A program made the translations under genes and the position numbers. Shown one piece after another: positions 17,621-26,777 of a DNA stretch of 64,000 nt (the first letter of the stretch is position 1; every line of letters begins with the position of its first letter). The stretch is taken from assembly GCA_021824575.1 (NCBI GenBank), contig JAKAKJ010000089.1, forward strand, positions 1 to 64,000, in the 5' to 3' direction. The stretch comes from Chloroflexota bacterium (GTDB taxonomy: Bacteria; Chloroflexota; Anaerolineae; Anaerolineales; Villigracilaceae). The notes beneath the pieces are model-generated. The model saw nothing but the letters and a program-made list of their open reading frames with translations. It ran no database searches and had not been told where the DNA came from.

Positions 17621-17671
17621 GAACCGACCTTCTCGTTGCAGATACCCACTTAATACTGTATCAGATCAACA

Positions 17672-19318
17672 TCAGTGAGTGGTTTCGTCTTCCCGAACAT
17701 CCGGGTTATCTGCATTTTTACTCTCCGGGATTGCGTACCTTGCGAGACAATGCTGACATTGAAAACCATCCGGGGCGCCGCCGTCCCTGCCCCCCGGTGA
17801 CGCTTTTACCAAACCACTTAACGATCCAAAAATATCTGGAGCCACTACAACTCTTGCGGGTTTATAACTTGCCATTTCTCGAAATTCCCTGAAATTACGT
17901 GATGCGGTCTGGAAATCCGCCAGAATGATTAGGCCAACATCCTGTTTTCGAACGAGGGCAGGGATATCGCCGATTCGGCCAATCACCCTGGAGCCATAGA
18001 TGCTCATACCTTGTGACCGGAGATCATCATCAATGAAGCCAACAATCTGAAATTTCCTCGCGTAGGCGGGATGATCCATCAACCAGGCAATATGCTCTGC
18101 CGTCCGCCCCGAGCCAACAATGACGACGCGTTCACGAATGGGAGGCGTGGTTAGCCGATAGATCAATACGCGGCTGAGAAAACCGCCCATAAGGCGCCGC
18201 CGATAACGGATAAAAGTGATGCCGGCAAGCGAAAGTATTGACGCAATAAGAACAATGCCGTAGATACGCAGGCTTGTAAGCTCGAAGTAACTGTGTACAC
18301 TCAGGGTCGCTACCACTACAACCAACCAGTTTAGCCAGAGACGCCCCGCTTCCCAGGAAGTAGCTTTTGACCAGTTAATCCGATTTATTCGTAAGATCAT
18401 CCCAACGAGGGTGTAAAGCGTCGAGAATGCCAGGGCCATTTCGATGGCTTTCCACCAACCCAGGTTCAGCGGTCCAAAGAAACGTATCAGCGTACCTGTA
18501 ACTCCGATTGATATCAGAACAATCAGAAAATCCCAGACAAACCAACTGACATAGCGTTCTATCAGACGGGTAATGGGTCCGACAAATAAAAACTGCTCCG
18601 GCAACGAATAAGCCCTGATCTTGGGAAGCAAAAGCAGAGCTGTCCACAATATAACGTCGATATCTAGCCAAATGGAGCGATACCGTATGTAGAGCTGATC
18701 CAAGCGCATCTTGTCCGGACTGAGTTCGTGCAGGTATTTCCGCATAACGTCCCCGGCGTGAAGCATGCTTTCCTCGTCCCGATATACAACTGAGGCAGGA
18801 CTTGTAATCCCCGGACGAACAGAAAGCAATTCGCGCGCCATGCTCATGGGCCAGGTCTTTGCAATCGACGGGTCTTCCGGGCGAGGGCCAACCAGACTCA
18901 TATCGCCTTTCAACACATTCCAAAGCTGCGGGAATTCATTCAACTTCGTGTCACGCAGCCACCTTCCAAAAGGGGTGACGCGGTCATCTTCCTCGCAGGT
19001 TATGCAAAAGCCTTCATAACTTCCTGGCGTTTCGTACATCGTCCGAAACTTGAGCATCTTGAAGATGCGGCCATAACGTCCAATGCGCGCTCCCCAATAG
19101 AAGACCGGGCCAGGCGAATCGCGCTTGATCAGCACGGCAACGAGAGCGAATACCGGAGAAAGCACAATCAAACCAATCAACGCAAAGAAAAAGTCAAAGG
19201 CGCGTTTGACTCCACCACTTATTGCTCGCCCAATGGGAGAAAAGTCCAATGGTCTAGTTTCAGAATCTTGTGTTTGTTGGATACGTTCAGAAGAACTCAT
19301 ATGTGACACTCTAGCCAA
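17672..19318 (-). CDS. Initiating sugar-1-phosphate transferase with inverted domain order
   Basis: 548 residues. The N-terminal part (about 37-240) is a complete bacterial sugar transferase: membrane helix VLSPVFALVAVLIKRDSPGP, then KMLKFRTM, DELPQ-like LNEFPQLWNVLKGDMSLVGPRP and RPGITSPASV. Four predicted membrane helices (about 259-281, 289-310, 326-345, 350-371) follow, then a Rossmann-like domain (RVVIVGSGRTAEHIAW at about 397, VGFIDDD). In WcaJ/WbaP-type enzymes the helices and Rossmann domain precede the transferase domain, so the order here is reversed. It should transfer the first sugar phosphate to undecaprenyl phosphate. TTG start: SD-like AGAGG, and only 3 bp from the upstream stop; ATG 19300 is the alternative. 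Confidence 0.85.
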   Translation of the reverse strand: MARVSHMSSSERIQQTQDSETRPLDFSPIGRAISGGVKRAFDFFFALIGLIVLSPVFALVAVLIKRDSPGPVFYWGARIGRYGRIFKMLKFRTMYETPGSYEGFCITCEEDDRVTPFGRWLRDTKLNEFPQLWNVLKGDMSLVGPRPEDPSIAKTWPMSMARELLSVRPGITSPASVVYRDEESMLHAGDVMRKYLHELSPDKMRLDQLYIRYRSIWLDIDVILWTALLLLPKIRAYSLPEQFLFVGPITRLIERYVSWFVWDFLIVLISIGVTGTLIRFFGPLNLGWWKAIEMALAFSTLYTLVGMILRINRINWSKATSWEAGRLWLNWLVVVVATLSVHSYFELTSLRIYGIVLIASILSLAGITFIRYRRRLMGGFLSRVLIYRLTTPPIRERVVIVGSGRTAEHIAWLMDHPAYARKFQIVGFIDDDLRSQGMSIYGSRVIGRIGDIPALVRKQDVGLIILADFQTASRNFREFREMASYKPARVVVAPDIFGSLSGLVKASPGGRDGGAPDGFQCQHCLARYAIPESKNADNPDVREDETTH

Positions 19319-19321
19319 TGC

Positions 19322-19888
19322 TCAATCCTCTGAGATCTTTTCCAGCCACTCTTCGCGCCAAAATAAAAAACAGCAACGATCACATTCACCGAAAGTCGGA
19401 GTCCCGTTACAAATGACATTCTCCAACAGGATCACACCGCGTACTTTTTTGAGTTTGTAATCGCGTTCGTCCATGAAATGCCGCATGGACCTGAGAACGC
19501 GCTGCTTTGTTCCGCAATACTGATACATTTCCGGCAAAAAGGCGCAACCTTTTAATTCTTTGAATGGATCAAGCGTGGCAAGGATTTCCTCGCGTGAGCG
19601 CACCCGCGCCCAGTCACCCTGCTGGAAAGGAATAGTTGGAGCAAATTCTTTCGCCGTGATCTGATGAGATGATTCTCCATGCCAGCGGACAGATGTGTAA
19701 TACATCTGCTTCAACCATTTTTTGACATGGCGATTCCACGGAGCTGCCAACAGACGTTTTACACGCCCAATCACTGTCCGCTCGGTCGGTTGGGCATAGC
19801 CGAGTGAAAACTTTGGAATACAAGGCAGTTGACAGCCGTCGAAGTCGTTAGTCACCAATGCTCCAGTCAATTCATCAATATGTTTCAA
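19322..19888 (-). CDS. Conserved Cys-rich protein of polysaccharide loci, function unknown
   Basis: 188 residues, not assigned to a named family. The C-terminal 100 residues look domain-like: GDWARVRSREEI, then LPEMYQYCG, then LLENVICNG and ECDRCCFLFWREEWL. The Cys residues (CG, CNG, CDRCC) could bind a metal, which is inference. There is no signal peptide or membrane segment, so it is probably cytoplasmic. Its start overlaps the end of the GNAT-like gene by 14 bp, and its stop is 3 bp before the start of the initiating transferase, so it is made together with both. It could be a partner or modifier in acyl transfer. Confidence 0.7.
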   Translation of the reverse strand: MKHIDELTGALVTNDFDGCQLPCIPKFSLGYAQPTERTVIGRVKRLLAAPWNRHVKKWLKQMYYTSVRWHGESSHQITAKEFAPTIPFQQGDWARVRSREEILATLDPFKELKGCAFLPEMYQYCGTKQRVLRSMRHFMDERDYKLKKVRGVILLENVICNGTPTFGECDRCCFLFWREEWLEKISED

Positions 19889-20810
19889 TCTGATGCTGTG
19901 CCATCAAACATTCAGGCCAGGCTTGTTCGGTAATACAACGCTTGCCTTCTACATGAAAGCGCAGCATTCCCTCTGCTTTGGCGAGTACAGGATTGGACGG
20001 ATCGCGTGAGAGCAGTTTCCGGGTCAGGGCATGCGCCGCCGGGGTTGCAAACGGATTCAGAAGCGGATGAAAATCCACGCGCTGCCGCACAGCCTTCGGC
20101 TCAAGCCCCATGCGGAATTTAAATTCATCTACATTGGCTGGCGCATCCAACGATTGAACAGTAAAGAAGATGTAGCTGATGCCTTCGCGCCCCAACATTT
20201 CGCGACTGACAGAATAAAAGATGGCGTTATTCACATGGTGAGTTAAAAAGCGGCTGTGACTCATTGCGTAAGGAACATTGAAAACATCATCAATGCGGCA
20301 AATGATGACCGCACAGGCAAGTTCATCATTCGTGATTGCGGCCCATGCTTCAAAGCCCGGCAGACCATCCGCTGAACGACACAAGCATTCCCATTGCTTT
20401 TGCGTCATGCTTCGCAGGCGGTCCTGGCGCGCCAGAGTATCCTGCTGCAAAACCCAGCCTTCGACAGCCAATCGCTCAAATGGAATTTGCTCGATGCAGA
20501 AATGTTCGAGTCCGCGCTTCACGCCGTTGCGAGCGTGTGATTTCAGCATCTCGAGTTCATAGGGCTTGCACAAAACAACGTGATAACTCACCATGCCATC
20601 TGGGAAATCAAGCGGCGTTGAGTATCGCAATGCGACGATTCCCCGTTTCAGCATCAAATCACGAATCTCTTTTTCGTCGGGCGCGATCAGCCAGTGATAC
20701 GGGAAAGCCTGAAGCACGCGCGGACCTGCCTCGTACCAATAACTGCTGGCTGTTCGAAACACGCGATGTCCCTGACGGCGCAGCCATTCCGCAAAAACCT
20801 CGGCATTCAT
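19875..20810 (-). CDS. GNAT/FemAB-like acyltransferase
   Basis: 311 residues. Start set at MNAEVFAEWL because GAAGGAGGCTTT precedes it; a longer frame runs back into the upstream gene. The middle and C-terminal parts (GFEAWAAITNDELACAVIICRIDDVFNVPY, split here by eye at residues about 190-220, and a VNNAIFYSVSREML helix) resemble the acetyltransferase fold used by FemAB/GNAT-like enzymes of polysaccharide loci. Its probable job is N- or O-acylation of an amino sugar or of a repeat unit. It overlaps the glycosyltransferase upstream by 4 bp (ATGA) and the Cys-rich gene downstream by 14 bp. Confidence 0.65.
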   Translation of the reverse strand: MNAEVFAEWLRRQGHRVFRTASSYWYEAGPRVLQAFPYHWLIAPDEKEIRDLMLKRGIVALRYSTPLDFPDGMVSYHVVLCKPYELEMLKSHARNGVKRGLEHFCIEQIPFERLAVEGWVLQQDTLARQDRLRSMTQKQWECLCRSADGLPGFEAWAAITNDELACAVIICRIDDVFNVPYAMSHSRFLTHHVNNAIFYSVSREMLGREGISYIFFTVQSLDAPANVDEFKFRMGLEPKAVRQRVDFHPLLNPFATPAAHALTRKLLSRDPSNPVLAKAEGMLRFHVEGKRCITEQAWPECLMAQHQIETY

Positions 20811-22072
20811 AAAGCCTCCTTCGCGCGGCCGACAACCTTCGATGGAGTCCGATCGCATAAAGAAATCAACATTCGTTCGTAAGCGTCAACGCAATATTTG
20901 CGCGAATAATTCTTCTCGAGAGAAGCGCGGCCATTTTGTCCCATTTGGATCAGCGCGGACTCCCGCGCAGTTCCCTGAATAATAGACACTGCCAATTCCA
21001 CGGGCGACCCCGGCGGAACCGTCCACCCGCAGCCGGACTCCGCCACAATTTGCGTAATCTCACTTCCTGTTGGGGCCACCGCCAAAATCGGACGCGCACT
21101 TGCCATTAAATTGAATATCTTGCTCGGCATGGATGAAAGCGCAGCGCCCTCATTGAGCGTTACGAGACCAAGGTCCGCGGCGGCGAGCATTTCAGCAAAA
21201 ATCTCTCTCGGCTGAAATGGAAGGAAGAGAATATTCGTCAAATGTTTGGCTTGCATCTCTGTTTCGAGCGTTTCCTTCTTAATACCTTCGCCGACAAAAA
21301 CAAATTGGATGTCGCTTTGCCCTCGAAGAAATTCCGCGGCACAAATCACATCTTCCAGGCAGGAGGTCACACCGATATTGCCCGCATACATGACAACGAA
21401 CTTCCCATCAAGTCCATACGCATGGCGAAAGGAATTTTGTTTCTGCATGGGGCGAACTTCCTCCGGATCGGCCCAGACCGGGATGACTTCGATCTTTGAA
21501 TCAGCGATACCTTTTTTCAATAAGGATTGTCGAAAACTCTTCGAAATGACCGAGATGCACTGAGCTTTCTGATAAAGGAGTTTTTCCATCCCGAGAAAAA
21601 AGTTGATAACACTTTTATTTGTCATCACGCCAGCGGCAATTGCAGCATCTGGAAACAGATCTTCAACTTGAAGCAGCCAGGGCACGCGCCAGATCCTGCT
21701 GAGCAGCCAAGCCGAAAGTCCCAGGGGAAGCGGAGGCGAATAACTGACAAGCACATCCGGACGGCCGGCGAGCAATCCGCCATAAAACGCGGTTACGCTG
21801 TAAGTCCCGTAATGGAGCATCCGCGGCCAGAATTTTTTGGAAGGCGAAATATAGCTCCATGTGCGGATCACGCGTACGTTATCAAGGGTTTCCTCTTGGT
21901 ACAACTTGTTGTGATAAGCAATAAAGACGCGCCCTTTTGGATAATTCGGCACACCAGTAACGACGCTGACTTGATGGCCGCGTTTAGCAAGGTCCGACGC
22001 CAATTCCGTGATCAGAACCGCAGCACTGACACTTTCTGGGGCATAGCATTGTGCCATGAACATGATACGCAC
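20807..22072 (-). CDS. GT4 glycosyltransferase, WbuB-like
   Basis: 421 residues. GT-B fold: N-terminal acceptor domain starting MRIMFMAQCYAPE, then a donor domain with VVMYAGNIG, VFVGEG and the nucleotide-sugar site around LNEGAALSSMPSKIFNLMA. The last block, with SSMPSK in place of the more common EGFG motif, is typical of WbuB-like fucosamine or N-acetyl sugar transferases. GTG start with AGAGGAACAACA upstream. It adds one sugar to the lipid-linked repeat unit at the inner membrane. The donor is not determined. Confidence 0.87.
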   Translation of the reverse strand: MRIMFMAQCYAPESVSAAVLITELASDLAKRGHQVSVVTGVPNYPKGRVFIAYHNKLYQEETLDNVRVIRTWSYISPSKKFWPRMLHYGTYSVTAFYGGLLAGRPDVLVSYSPPLPLGLSAWLLSRIWRVPWLLQVEDLFPDAAIAAGVMTNKSVINFFLGMEKLLYQKAQCISVISKSFRQSLLKKGIADSKIEVIPVWADPEEVRPMQKQNSFRHAYGLDGKFVVMYAGNIGVTSCLEDVICAAEFLRGQSDIQFVFVGEGIKKETLETEMQAKHLTNILFLPFQPREIFAEMLAAADLGLVTLNEGAALSSMPSKIFNLMASARPILAVAPTGSEITQIVAESGCGWTVPPGSPVELAVSIIQGTARESALIQMGQNGRASLEKNYSRKYCVDAYERMLISLCDRTPSKVVGRAKEAL

Positions 22073-22119
22073 TGTTGTTCCTCTATAAATATCAAGGTAG
22101 GAGAAAAATCATTCTCTGA

Positions 22120-23328
22120 TCAATGTTGAACTGGAATTTCCAGATGTGAAGACAATAAGGTTTGATAAATGCGCAACAACCGCGGCACAAGCTTCTCGAC
22201 ATCAAAATTTTCCTGTGCCAGTTGAAAACTGCCTTTTTGCATGGCATGTCTCATTGGTGCGTTTATGACGAGTTGGTGAATTGCACTCGCTAATTGATTT
22301 GGCTGGCCAGCTGGCACAAGCAAGCCGTTCAAACCGGAATGGACGAGATCAGGCAAACCTCCAACCCGGGTGGCAATGATCGGCAATCCGCAAGCCATGG
22401 CTTCAATCACGGCCATTGGCATCCCTTCATGGTAAGACGGGTAAACAAATAGATCGGCAGAACGAAGAAGCTCGATTTTTTCTGCGCCAGCGACTGCTGG
22501 CCGAATACGAATAAATGGCTCCAGTCCAGCATGGACTATTTGAGCAGTTAGCTGCTCCACCTCTCCAGCAGCATGTTCCTGCCCAACGAGGTCAAAAACA
22601 ACGCCACGCTCCAAGCTCAAAACCATTTGGGCCGCACGAATCAAATCAAAGCTGCCTTTGGCTTTCCCCAGGTAACCCAGATAAAGAACACGCACACATT
22701 GGTCGTCATCTTTTGATTCGATCTTTTCTCGCCCCACGTCAACGTAATCGTGGAGGTTGATTGCATTAGGCAGGTAATATATCTGACAGCCGGGAAGAAT
22801 CTCCTGCAATTTATTCCATTCATTGGATAAGACAACGACGCCGTCACCAAGACGGGCAACCCGGCGAACGAACCATTGCCAAGCTTTACTCTGTCGTTCA
22901 TAGAGGATATAGAAACTACAGTGCGGGTGTAATAAAACCTTGCTGCCGAATAATTTTGCGATCCCGATACAAACGCTGTGCTTGACAAATGACAATCCAA
23001 AGGCAGTAGCGATATGGCAAATTTCCGGGCGATAAGTCACAACCGCCCTGGCAAATCGAACACAATCAACCACAGCCGAGATCAAGTTCGAGAATGACCA
23101 GCTCCCAGTCTTGGACAGCGGGCGTCTCCGCGAGCTGGTATCAATAAATTGCAGATTCACACGGCTTGGGAGGGATGAGCCAAGTAGATTCTGATAATAC
23201 GTGCCAATACCACTCATTGGAGGAGGCAAATGGCCCGCGAGCAATACACGCGGCATTCTCGTATCGGAAAAAGAATCTGATTGCATGGAACAATTAGATA
23301 TTGGACTGGCCATGATGCATGTCTTCAC
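22120..23328 (-). CDS. GT4 glycosyltransferase
   Basis: 402 residues. GT-B family 4: MPRVLLAGHLPPPMSGIG near the N-terminus, RVLYLGYLGKAKG at the donor domain entry, and the E-x7-E motif EGMPMAVIEAMACGLPIIAT. The start is uncertain: GTG 23328 overlaps the preceding stop (GTGA) but leaves a 24-residue leader before the fold; ATG 23313, 23286 or 23256 are possible. One of three glycosyltransferases in a row, consistent with a repeat unit of about four sugars, including the one added by the initiating enzyme. Confidence 0.87.
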   Translation of the reverse strand: MKTCIMASPISNCSMQSDSFSDTRMPRVLLAGHLPPPMSGIGTYYQNLLGSSLPSRVNLQFIDTSSRRRPLSKTGSWSFSNLISAVVDCVRFARAVVTYRPEICHIATAFGLSFVKHSVCIGIAKLFGSKVLLHPHCSFYILYERQSKAWQWFVRRVARLGDGVVVLSNEWNKLQEILPGCQIYYLPNAINLHDYVDVGREKIESKDDDQCVRVLYLGYLGKAKGSFDLIRAAQMVLSLERGVVFDLVGQEHAAGEVEQLTAQIVHAGLEPFIRIRPAVAGAEKIELLRSADLFVYPSYHEGMPMAVIEAMACGLPIIATRVGGLPDLVHSGLNGLLVPAGQPNQLASAIHQLVINAPMRHAMQKGSFQLAQENFDVEKLVPRLLRIYQTLLSSHLEIPVQH

Positions 23329-24482
23329 GCGCGGTGGTAAACGTCACCGTTGACAATATGCAGATGCTCATTCTTCAATGATGATCCCATCAGCGCGTTT
23401 ATGTATTGCTCCGTTACGAAGTCAAGCTCAAAGGGCTTCCAGCTTTCCTCGGGCAGAGGAGGTTCGCGACGCTCCAGTGAATCTTCGATTGCCCGAGCGA
23501 GTGCTTGCGGATCATCCACTGGAACTAACAGCCCATATCGGCCATCCTTCAAAATTTCACGCGGCCCGCTGGGACAATCTGTGGCAATAACTGGCGTCCC
23601 CAGGGACATCGCCTCAACAAGCACGGTTGGCAAACCCTCCCATTTGGAAGAAAGCGCAAAAAGCGCGGCATGAGCCAAATACGGATAGGGATTTTGAATA
23701 AACCCCGGCAAGTCCACATCCTGCTCCAACCCGAATTGTTTTATCAGGGCCTCTAACATCGGGCGTTCCTCGCCTTCGCCAAGTATTAGAAGGCGTGCGG
23801 ATTTGGATTTTCTCACCTGTGCAAAAGCCTCAATCAATGTGTGAAAGGCCTTTTGCAAAGTCAAACGTCCAACCCCCAGAATGACCGGAGGCTCTCCGCT
23901 TCCAAACCACGGATGTTCTAAAGTTGATTGGGATTTCCTTTGCAAATCACAAGTTACAATGGGGTTATAGATAACCCGAATATGACTCGGGGGAATTTTT
24001 GCCGTCACAGTCAGGTCTTGCGCAACGCCTTTGGAAACAGCAATAATGCCGTCAGCCCACGGATAGAACCATCCAGCCAGTTTTGGATATAGCTTCCAAC
24101 GCACATCCTTTTCACCGGCGGCAACACTGGAAAGTGTATTGTGTTCGCTAATCACCACACGCTGAGGAACACCTGCCACACGTTTTGCCCACAACGCGAT
24201 AATGTTGGTGTAAAGCGCAGAAAGCAAAGCAACCGGATGTTCGCTTCGAAGATAATGGATCAGAGATGGCGTGCCAGTTAGAACGCGCGCGGTTTTCAAA
24301 TCAATCACGCGAACCGAAGCCGGTATTTCGGTCATATAGGGACCTTCGGCCCGCGCCAGAACCAGGTCAACGAGGAAACCCCTTGAAGCGATTCCATCAG
24401 CCAGATTTAGGAGGATGCGTTCGGCGCCGCCGTCATATAAGCCGGGCAAGAGTATTGCCAGGCGTTCTTTTGAGATATTCAA
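23325..24482 (-). CDS. GT4 glycosyltransferase
   Basis: 385 residues. N-terminal ILLPGLYDGGAERILLNLA is the classic GGAE start of GT4 enzymes. The donor domain has ILGVGRLTLQKAFHTLIEA and WEGLPTVLVEAMSLGTPVIA (E-x7-E). TTG start 12 bp after the kinase stop; no clear ribosome site. Its stop overlaps the start of the next glycosyltransferase. Inner-membrane-associated assembly of the lipid-linked repeat unit is expected. Confidence 0.88.
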   Translation of the reverse strand: MNISKERLAILLPGLYDGGAERILLNLADGIASRGFLVDLVLARAEGPYMTEIPASVRVIDLKTARVLTGTPSLIHYLRSEHPVALLSALYTNIIALWAKRVAGVPQRVVISEHNTLSSVAAGEKDVRWKLYPKLAGWFYPWADGIIAVSKGVAQDLTVTAKIPPSHIRVIYNPIVTCDLQRKSQSTLEHPWFGSGEPPVILGVGRLTLQKAFHTLIEAFAQVRKSKSARLLILGEGEERPMLEALIKQFGLEQDVDLPGFIQNPYPYLAHAALFALSSKWEGLPTVLVEAMSLGTPVIATDCPSGPREILKDGRYGLLVPVDDPQALARAIEDSLERREPPLPEESWKPFELDFVTEQYINALMGSSLKNEHLHIVNGDVYHRA

Positions 24483-24494
24483 TTTGTTTTCGCT

Positions 24495-25202
24495 TTAGCA
24501 GTTCAATTCGGCCAGAAACTGACTCACAACATCCCGGGCCGGTTGCAGCCCAGTGTCAATTCGAATAATTCTGAGTTTGGCTCCCCTGGCCGTCAAAACG
24601 GAAAGAATATGCTCAAATTCGGTACGGTAGCGGTCCAGAAATTGATAGGCTGTCAGCGCCGATGCGGCCTTCACGATATGTTCCTGCTGACGAGTTCGAA
24701 TTCGCTCAAATAAAATCTCATCTGCAGCATCCAACCAGACAACCGCATGCAGAGCAGCAATCCACCGATCATATAAATCCCGCCAGAGTCTTTCTGCAGA
24801 CTTTCGCCTGAGATATTCCGGGCCAAAGATTCGCATCTCAGCCAGCAGATAAATAGGGCCTTGATCCAAAACGATCACTTTGCCGCCATTCTTCATTCGC
24901 CATCGCAAAAGGGTTGACCAGCCGCTTAAGATCGTCATCCATGCAAATTCTCTTCGAGTGAGTTGTCTGCTATTGGGCTGATACAGATAAAGCAGTTTTG
25001 GAATTAATGGAAGGCCATGCAAAATAAAAAAGGGGGCATTTGATACTTTTCGAACATCGGGAAAATTATCCAGCTTGATGGATTCCGTATGGCAATCCAG
25101 CGCCTGGCACAATGTGGTCTTTCCTGCTCCCGCCGGGCCAATGACTTCCACAACCCGGCTCCCTGTCGAACATCGTAGACTATTGCTTGGCACACCGTTC
25201 AT
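24495..25202 (-). CDS. P-loop kinase (thymidylate/deoxynucleoside kinase-like)
   Basis: 235 residues. Start at MNGVPSNSL: its ATG overlaps the stop of the upstream gene (ATGA, 25199-25202), so a longer frame is rejected. Walker A is VIGPAGAGKTTL (about 20-31). A central VIVLDQGPIYLL strand with Asp, and an Arg-rich lid IRTRQQEH, fit the dNK/thymidylate kinase-like fold. True thymidylate kinases have a different DR[YF] signature, so the substrate may be a sugar, lipid or protein of this locus. It directly follows a gene whose C-terminal half is another kinase of the same class. Confidence 0.72.
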   Translation of the reverse strand: MNGVPSNSLRCSTGSRVVEVIGPAGAGKTTLCQALDCHTESIKLDNFPDVRKVSNAPFFILHGLPLIPKLLYLYQPNSRQLTRREFAWMTILSGWSTLLRWRMKNGGKVIVLDQGPIYLLAEMRIFGPEYLRRKSAERLWRDLYDRWIAALHAVVWLDAADEILFERIRTRQQEHIVKAASALTAYQFLDRYRTEFEHILSVLTARGAKLRIIRIDTGLQPARDVVSQFLAELNC

Positions 25203-26773
25203 ACATAAGACCAGACCAAATTCAGCACATCTGAAAGCACCTGCGACTTTGGTTTGCTGGCATCCACAATGTGGGCCGATGTTTCGCGCCAATCAAGATT
25301 CCATATTTCTTCTACGCGCGAACGGACAGAATCCGCCGTTTCATCCGTCTTCCGCTGCACACAGACCTCAGGAGCAACCCGCAAAACGATCAGCAAGTCT
25401 GGCGGCATGATTTGCTGATAGTATCGGCGCTCCAGAGCCGCGAGAAATTTGATCAGTGCGTTGGTTTTCATTCCACATGTTACCCGTTCAACTTGGGGGC
25501 CATCCATGATCTTTATTTGCGGCAGCGGAAAACGATCACAAATGACCAAGCCGCCGTTGCTCGCAAAACGTCTCGCTCTTTTATAATCCAAGTAGCGATC
25601 GCGGGCAGTGCAAACTTCGCGAATTAGCCAGGGATATCCGGGGAACGACGGCGAATTTGTGTCCAGGCTGGGTTCGACGCCCTCCTTTATAAAAGGATAG
25701 AAGCCCAACGATCTTCCGATTTTTAGAATCCCCCGCGTGATGATGGTTGTCAATGACCACGACGGTTTTCCCATGTGGACTTTAATCACATCGAATTCGT
25801 CAGAAAACTTTTGGTAGAGATTTGCAACCACAGTTGTTTTCCCGGACCCATCTCCGCCGACAACGGCAACCAACATCCCGCCCTTGGCCCAACGCTTTTT
25901 GAACTCCTTCAAATGCAGACGATAGTGAATCGGCCGTTCAAAACGCCGCCACACCTTCAGACACGCGTCAACCATTTGCGGTCGGCGCGCACAAGAGTCT
26001 AATCTGCTTTGAAGCTGTTGCCCCGCTCGGATACGTTTCCATAGCGGACAATCGGGCCGTAAAGCCTGGATGCAAGATTCGAACAGGTCACGATTCATAT
26101 AAGGTAAGCACTGTTCTAATATAGCGTTTGCCTTTTCCGAACTGACTTGGGTCAACAGAAAATCCAACTCAAGGCGCTCGGAAGTGGACAAGCTTCCATG
26201 TCCAATAAGGACCGCATCCCATGTCGAGTGCTTCAACATCATCCGAATCACAAACACAACAAACTCAAATTCGGGAGCGGGGATTCTAAATAATCCTCCC
26301 TGAATGGCAGAATCCAAGTACGGACGCTCTATTGGCAGGTGATAATTTTTGGTTAGATCATGCCCCAGTACTAATTGAAAATGCGCATGAACGTGAATGA
26401 GGCGGGCGGATATTTCATCGTAACCATAAAAATCCCGGACGCCCGGCAATTGTTCTTCTCTTGGTCCGTAAGCTTCCTTAAAACCAAGTTGACAAACAAG
26501 CTCTGTAAACCGCGAGGCATCCGCCCGGTTTATCAAAAAATCAAGATCATTATCGCCGCTGGCTGACCGATCCAACGCGGCATTGCTTTTCCAGTGGCAA
26601 TAATCGATTCTCTCAGCTTGTAAATTTTCGCAGAGTCTGGCAATAGCAGGCAGTGTTGCCTGGGATCTGGGCAGGCTTTCTCCAAGGCGACCGCCATCAG
26701 GTTTTATGATTTTTTCGGAAAGCATCTTCGTTGTATTTGTGGTCATATTCGCTGCTTGTTGTTCTTTATGCAT
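25199..26773 (-). CDS. Nucleotidyltransferase-like / thymidylate kinase-like fusion protein
   Basis: About 524 residues. The N-terminal half carries a minimal nucleotidyltransferase signature, CHWKSN then SGDNDLDFLI (about 59-81), followed by helical sequence. The C-terminal half (from about 300) is a P-loop kinase: LVAVVGGDGSGKTT, later LVICDRFPLP with the DR[FY] motif of thymidylate kinase-like enzymes, and a C-terminal RKTDET lid. Start is uncertain: ATG 26773 lies 4 bp after the flippase stop; ATG 26746 is an alternative. Its stop overlaps the next kinase gene. Proteins of this shape occur in exopolysaccharide loci; the reaction is not known to me. Confidence 0.75.
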   Translation of the reverse strand: MHKEQQAANMTTNTTKMLSEKIIKPDGGRLGESLPRSQATLPAIARLCENLQAERIDYCHWKSNAALDRSASGDNDLDFLINRADASRFTELVCQLGFKEAYGPREEQLPGVRDFYGYDEISARLIHVHAHFQLVLGHDLTKNYHLPIERPYLDSAIQGGLFRIPAPEFEFVVFVIRMMLKHSTWDAVLIGHGSLSTSERLELDFLLTQVSSEKANAILEQCLPYMNRDLFESCIQALRPDCPLWKRIRAGQQLQSRLDSCARRPQMVDACLKVWRRFERPIHYRLHLKEFKKRWAKGGMLVAVVGGDGSGKTTVVANLYQKFSDEFDVIKVHMGKPSWSLTTIITRGILKIGRSLGFYPFIKEGVEPSLDTNSPSFPGYPWLIREVCTARDRYLDYKRARRFASNGGLVICDRFPLPQIKIMDGPQVERVTCGMKTNALIKFLAALERRYYQQIMPPDLLIVLRVAPEVCVQRKTDETADSVRSRVEEIWNLDWRETSAHIVDASKPKSQVLSDVLNLVWSYV

Positions 26774-26777
26774 TATT

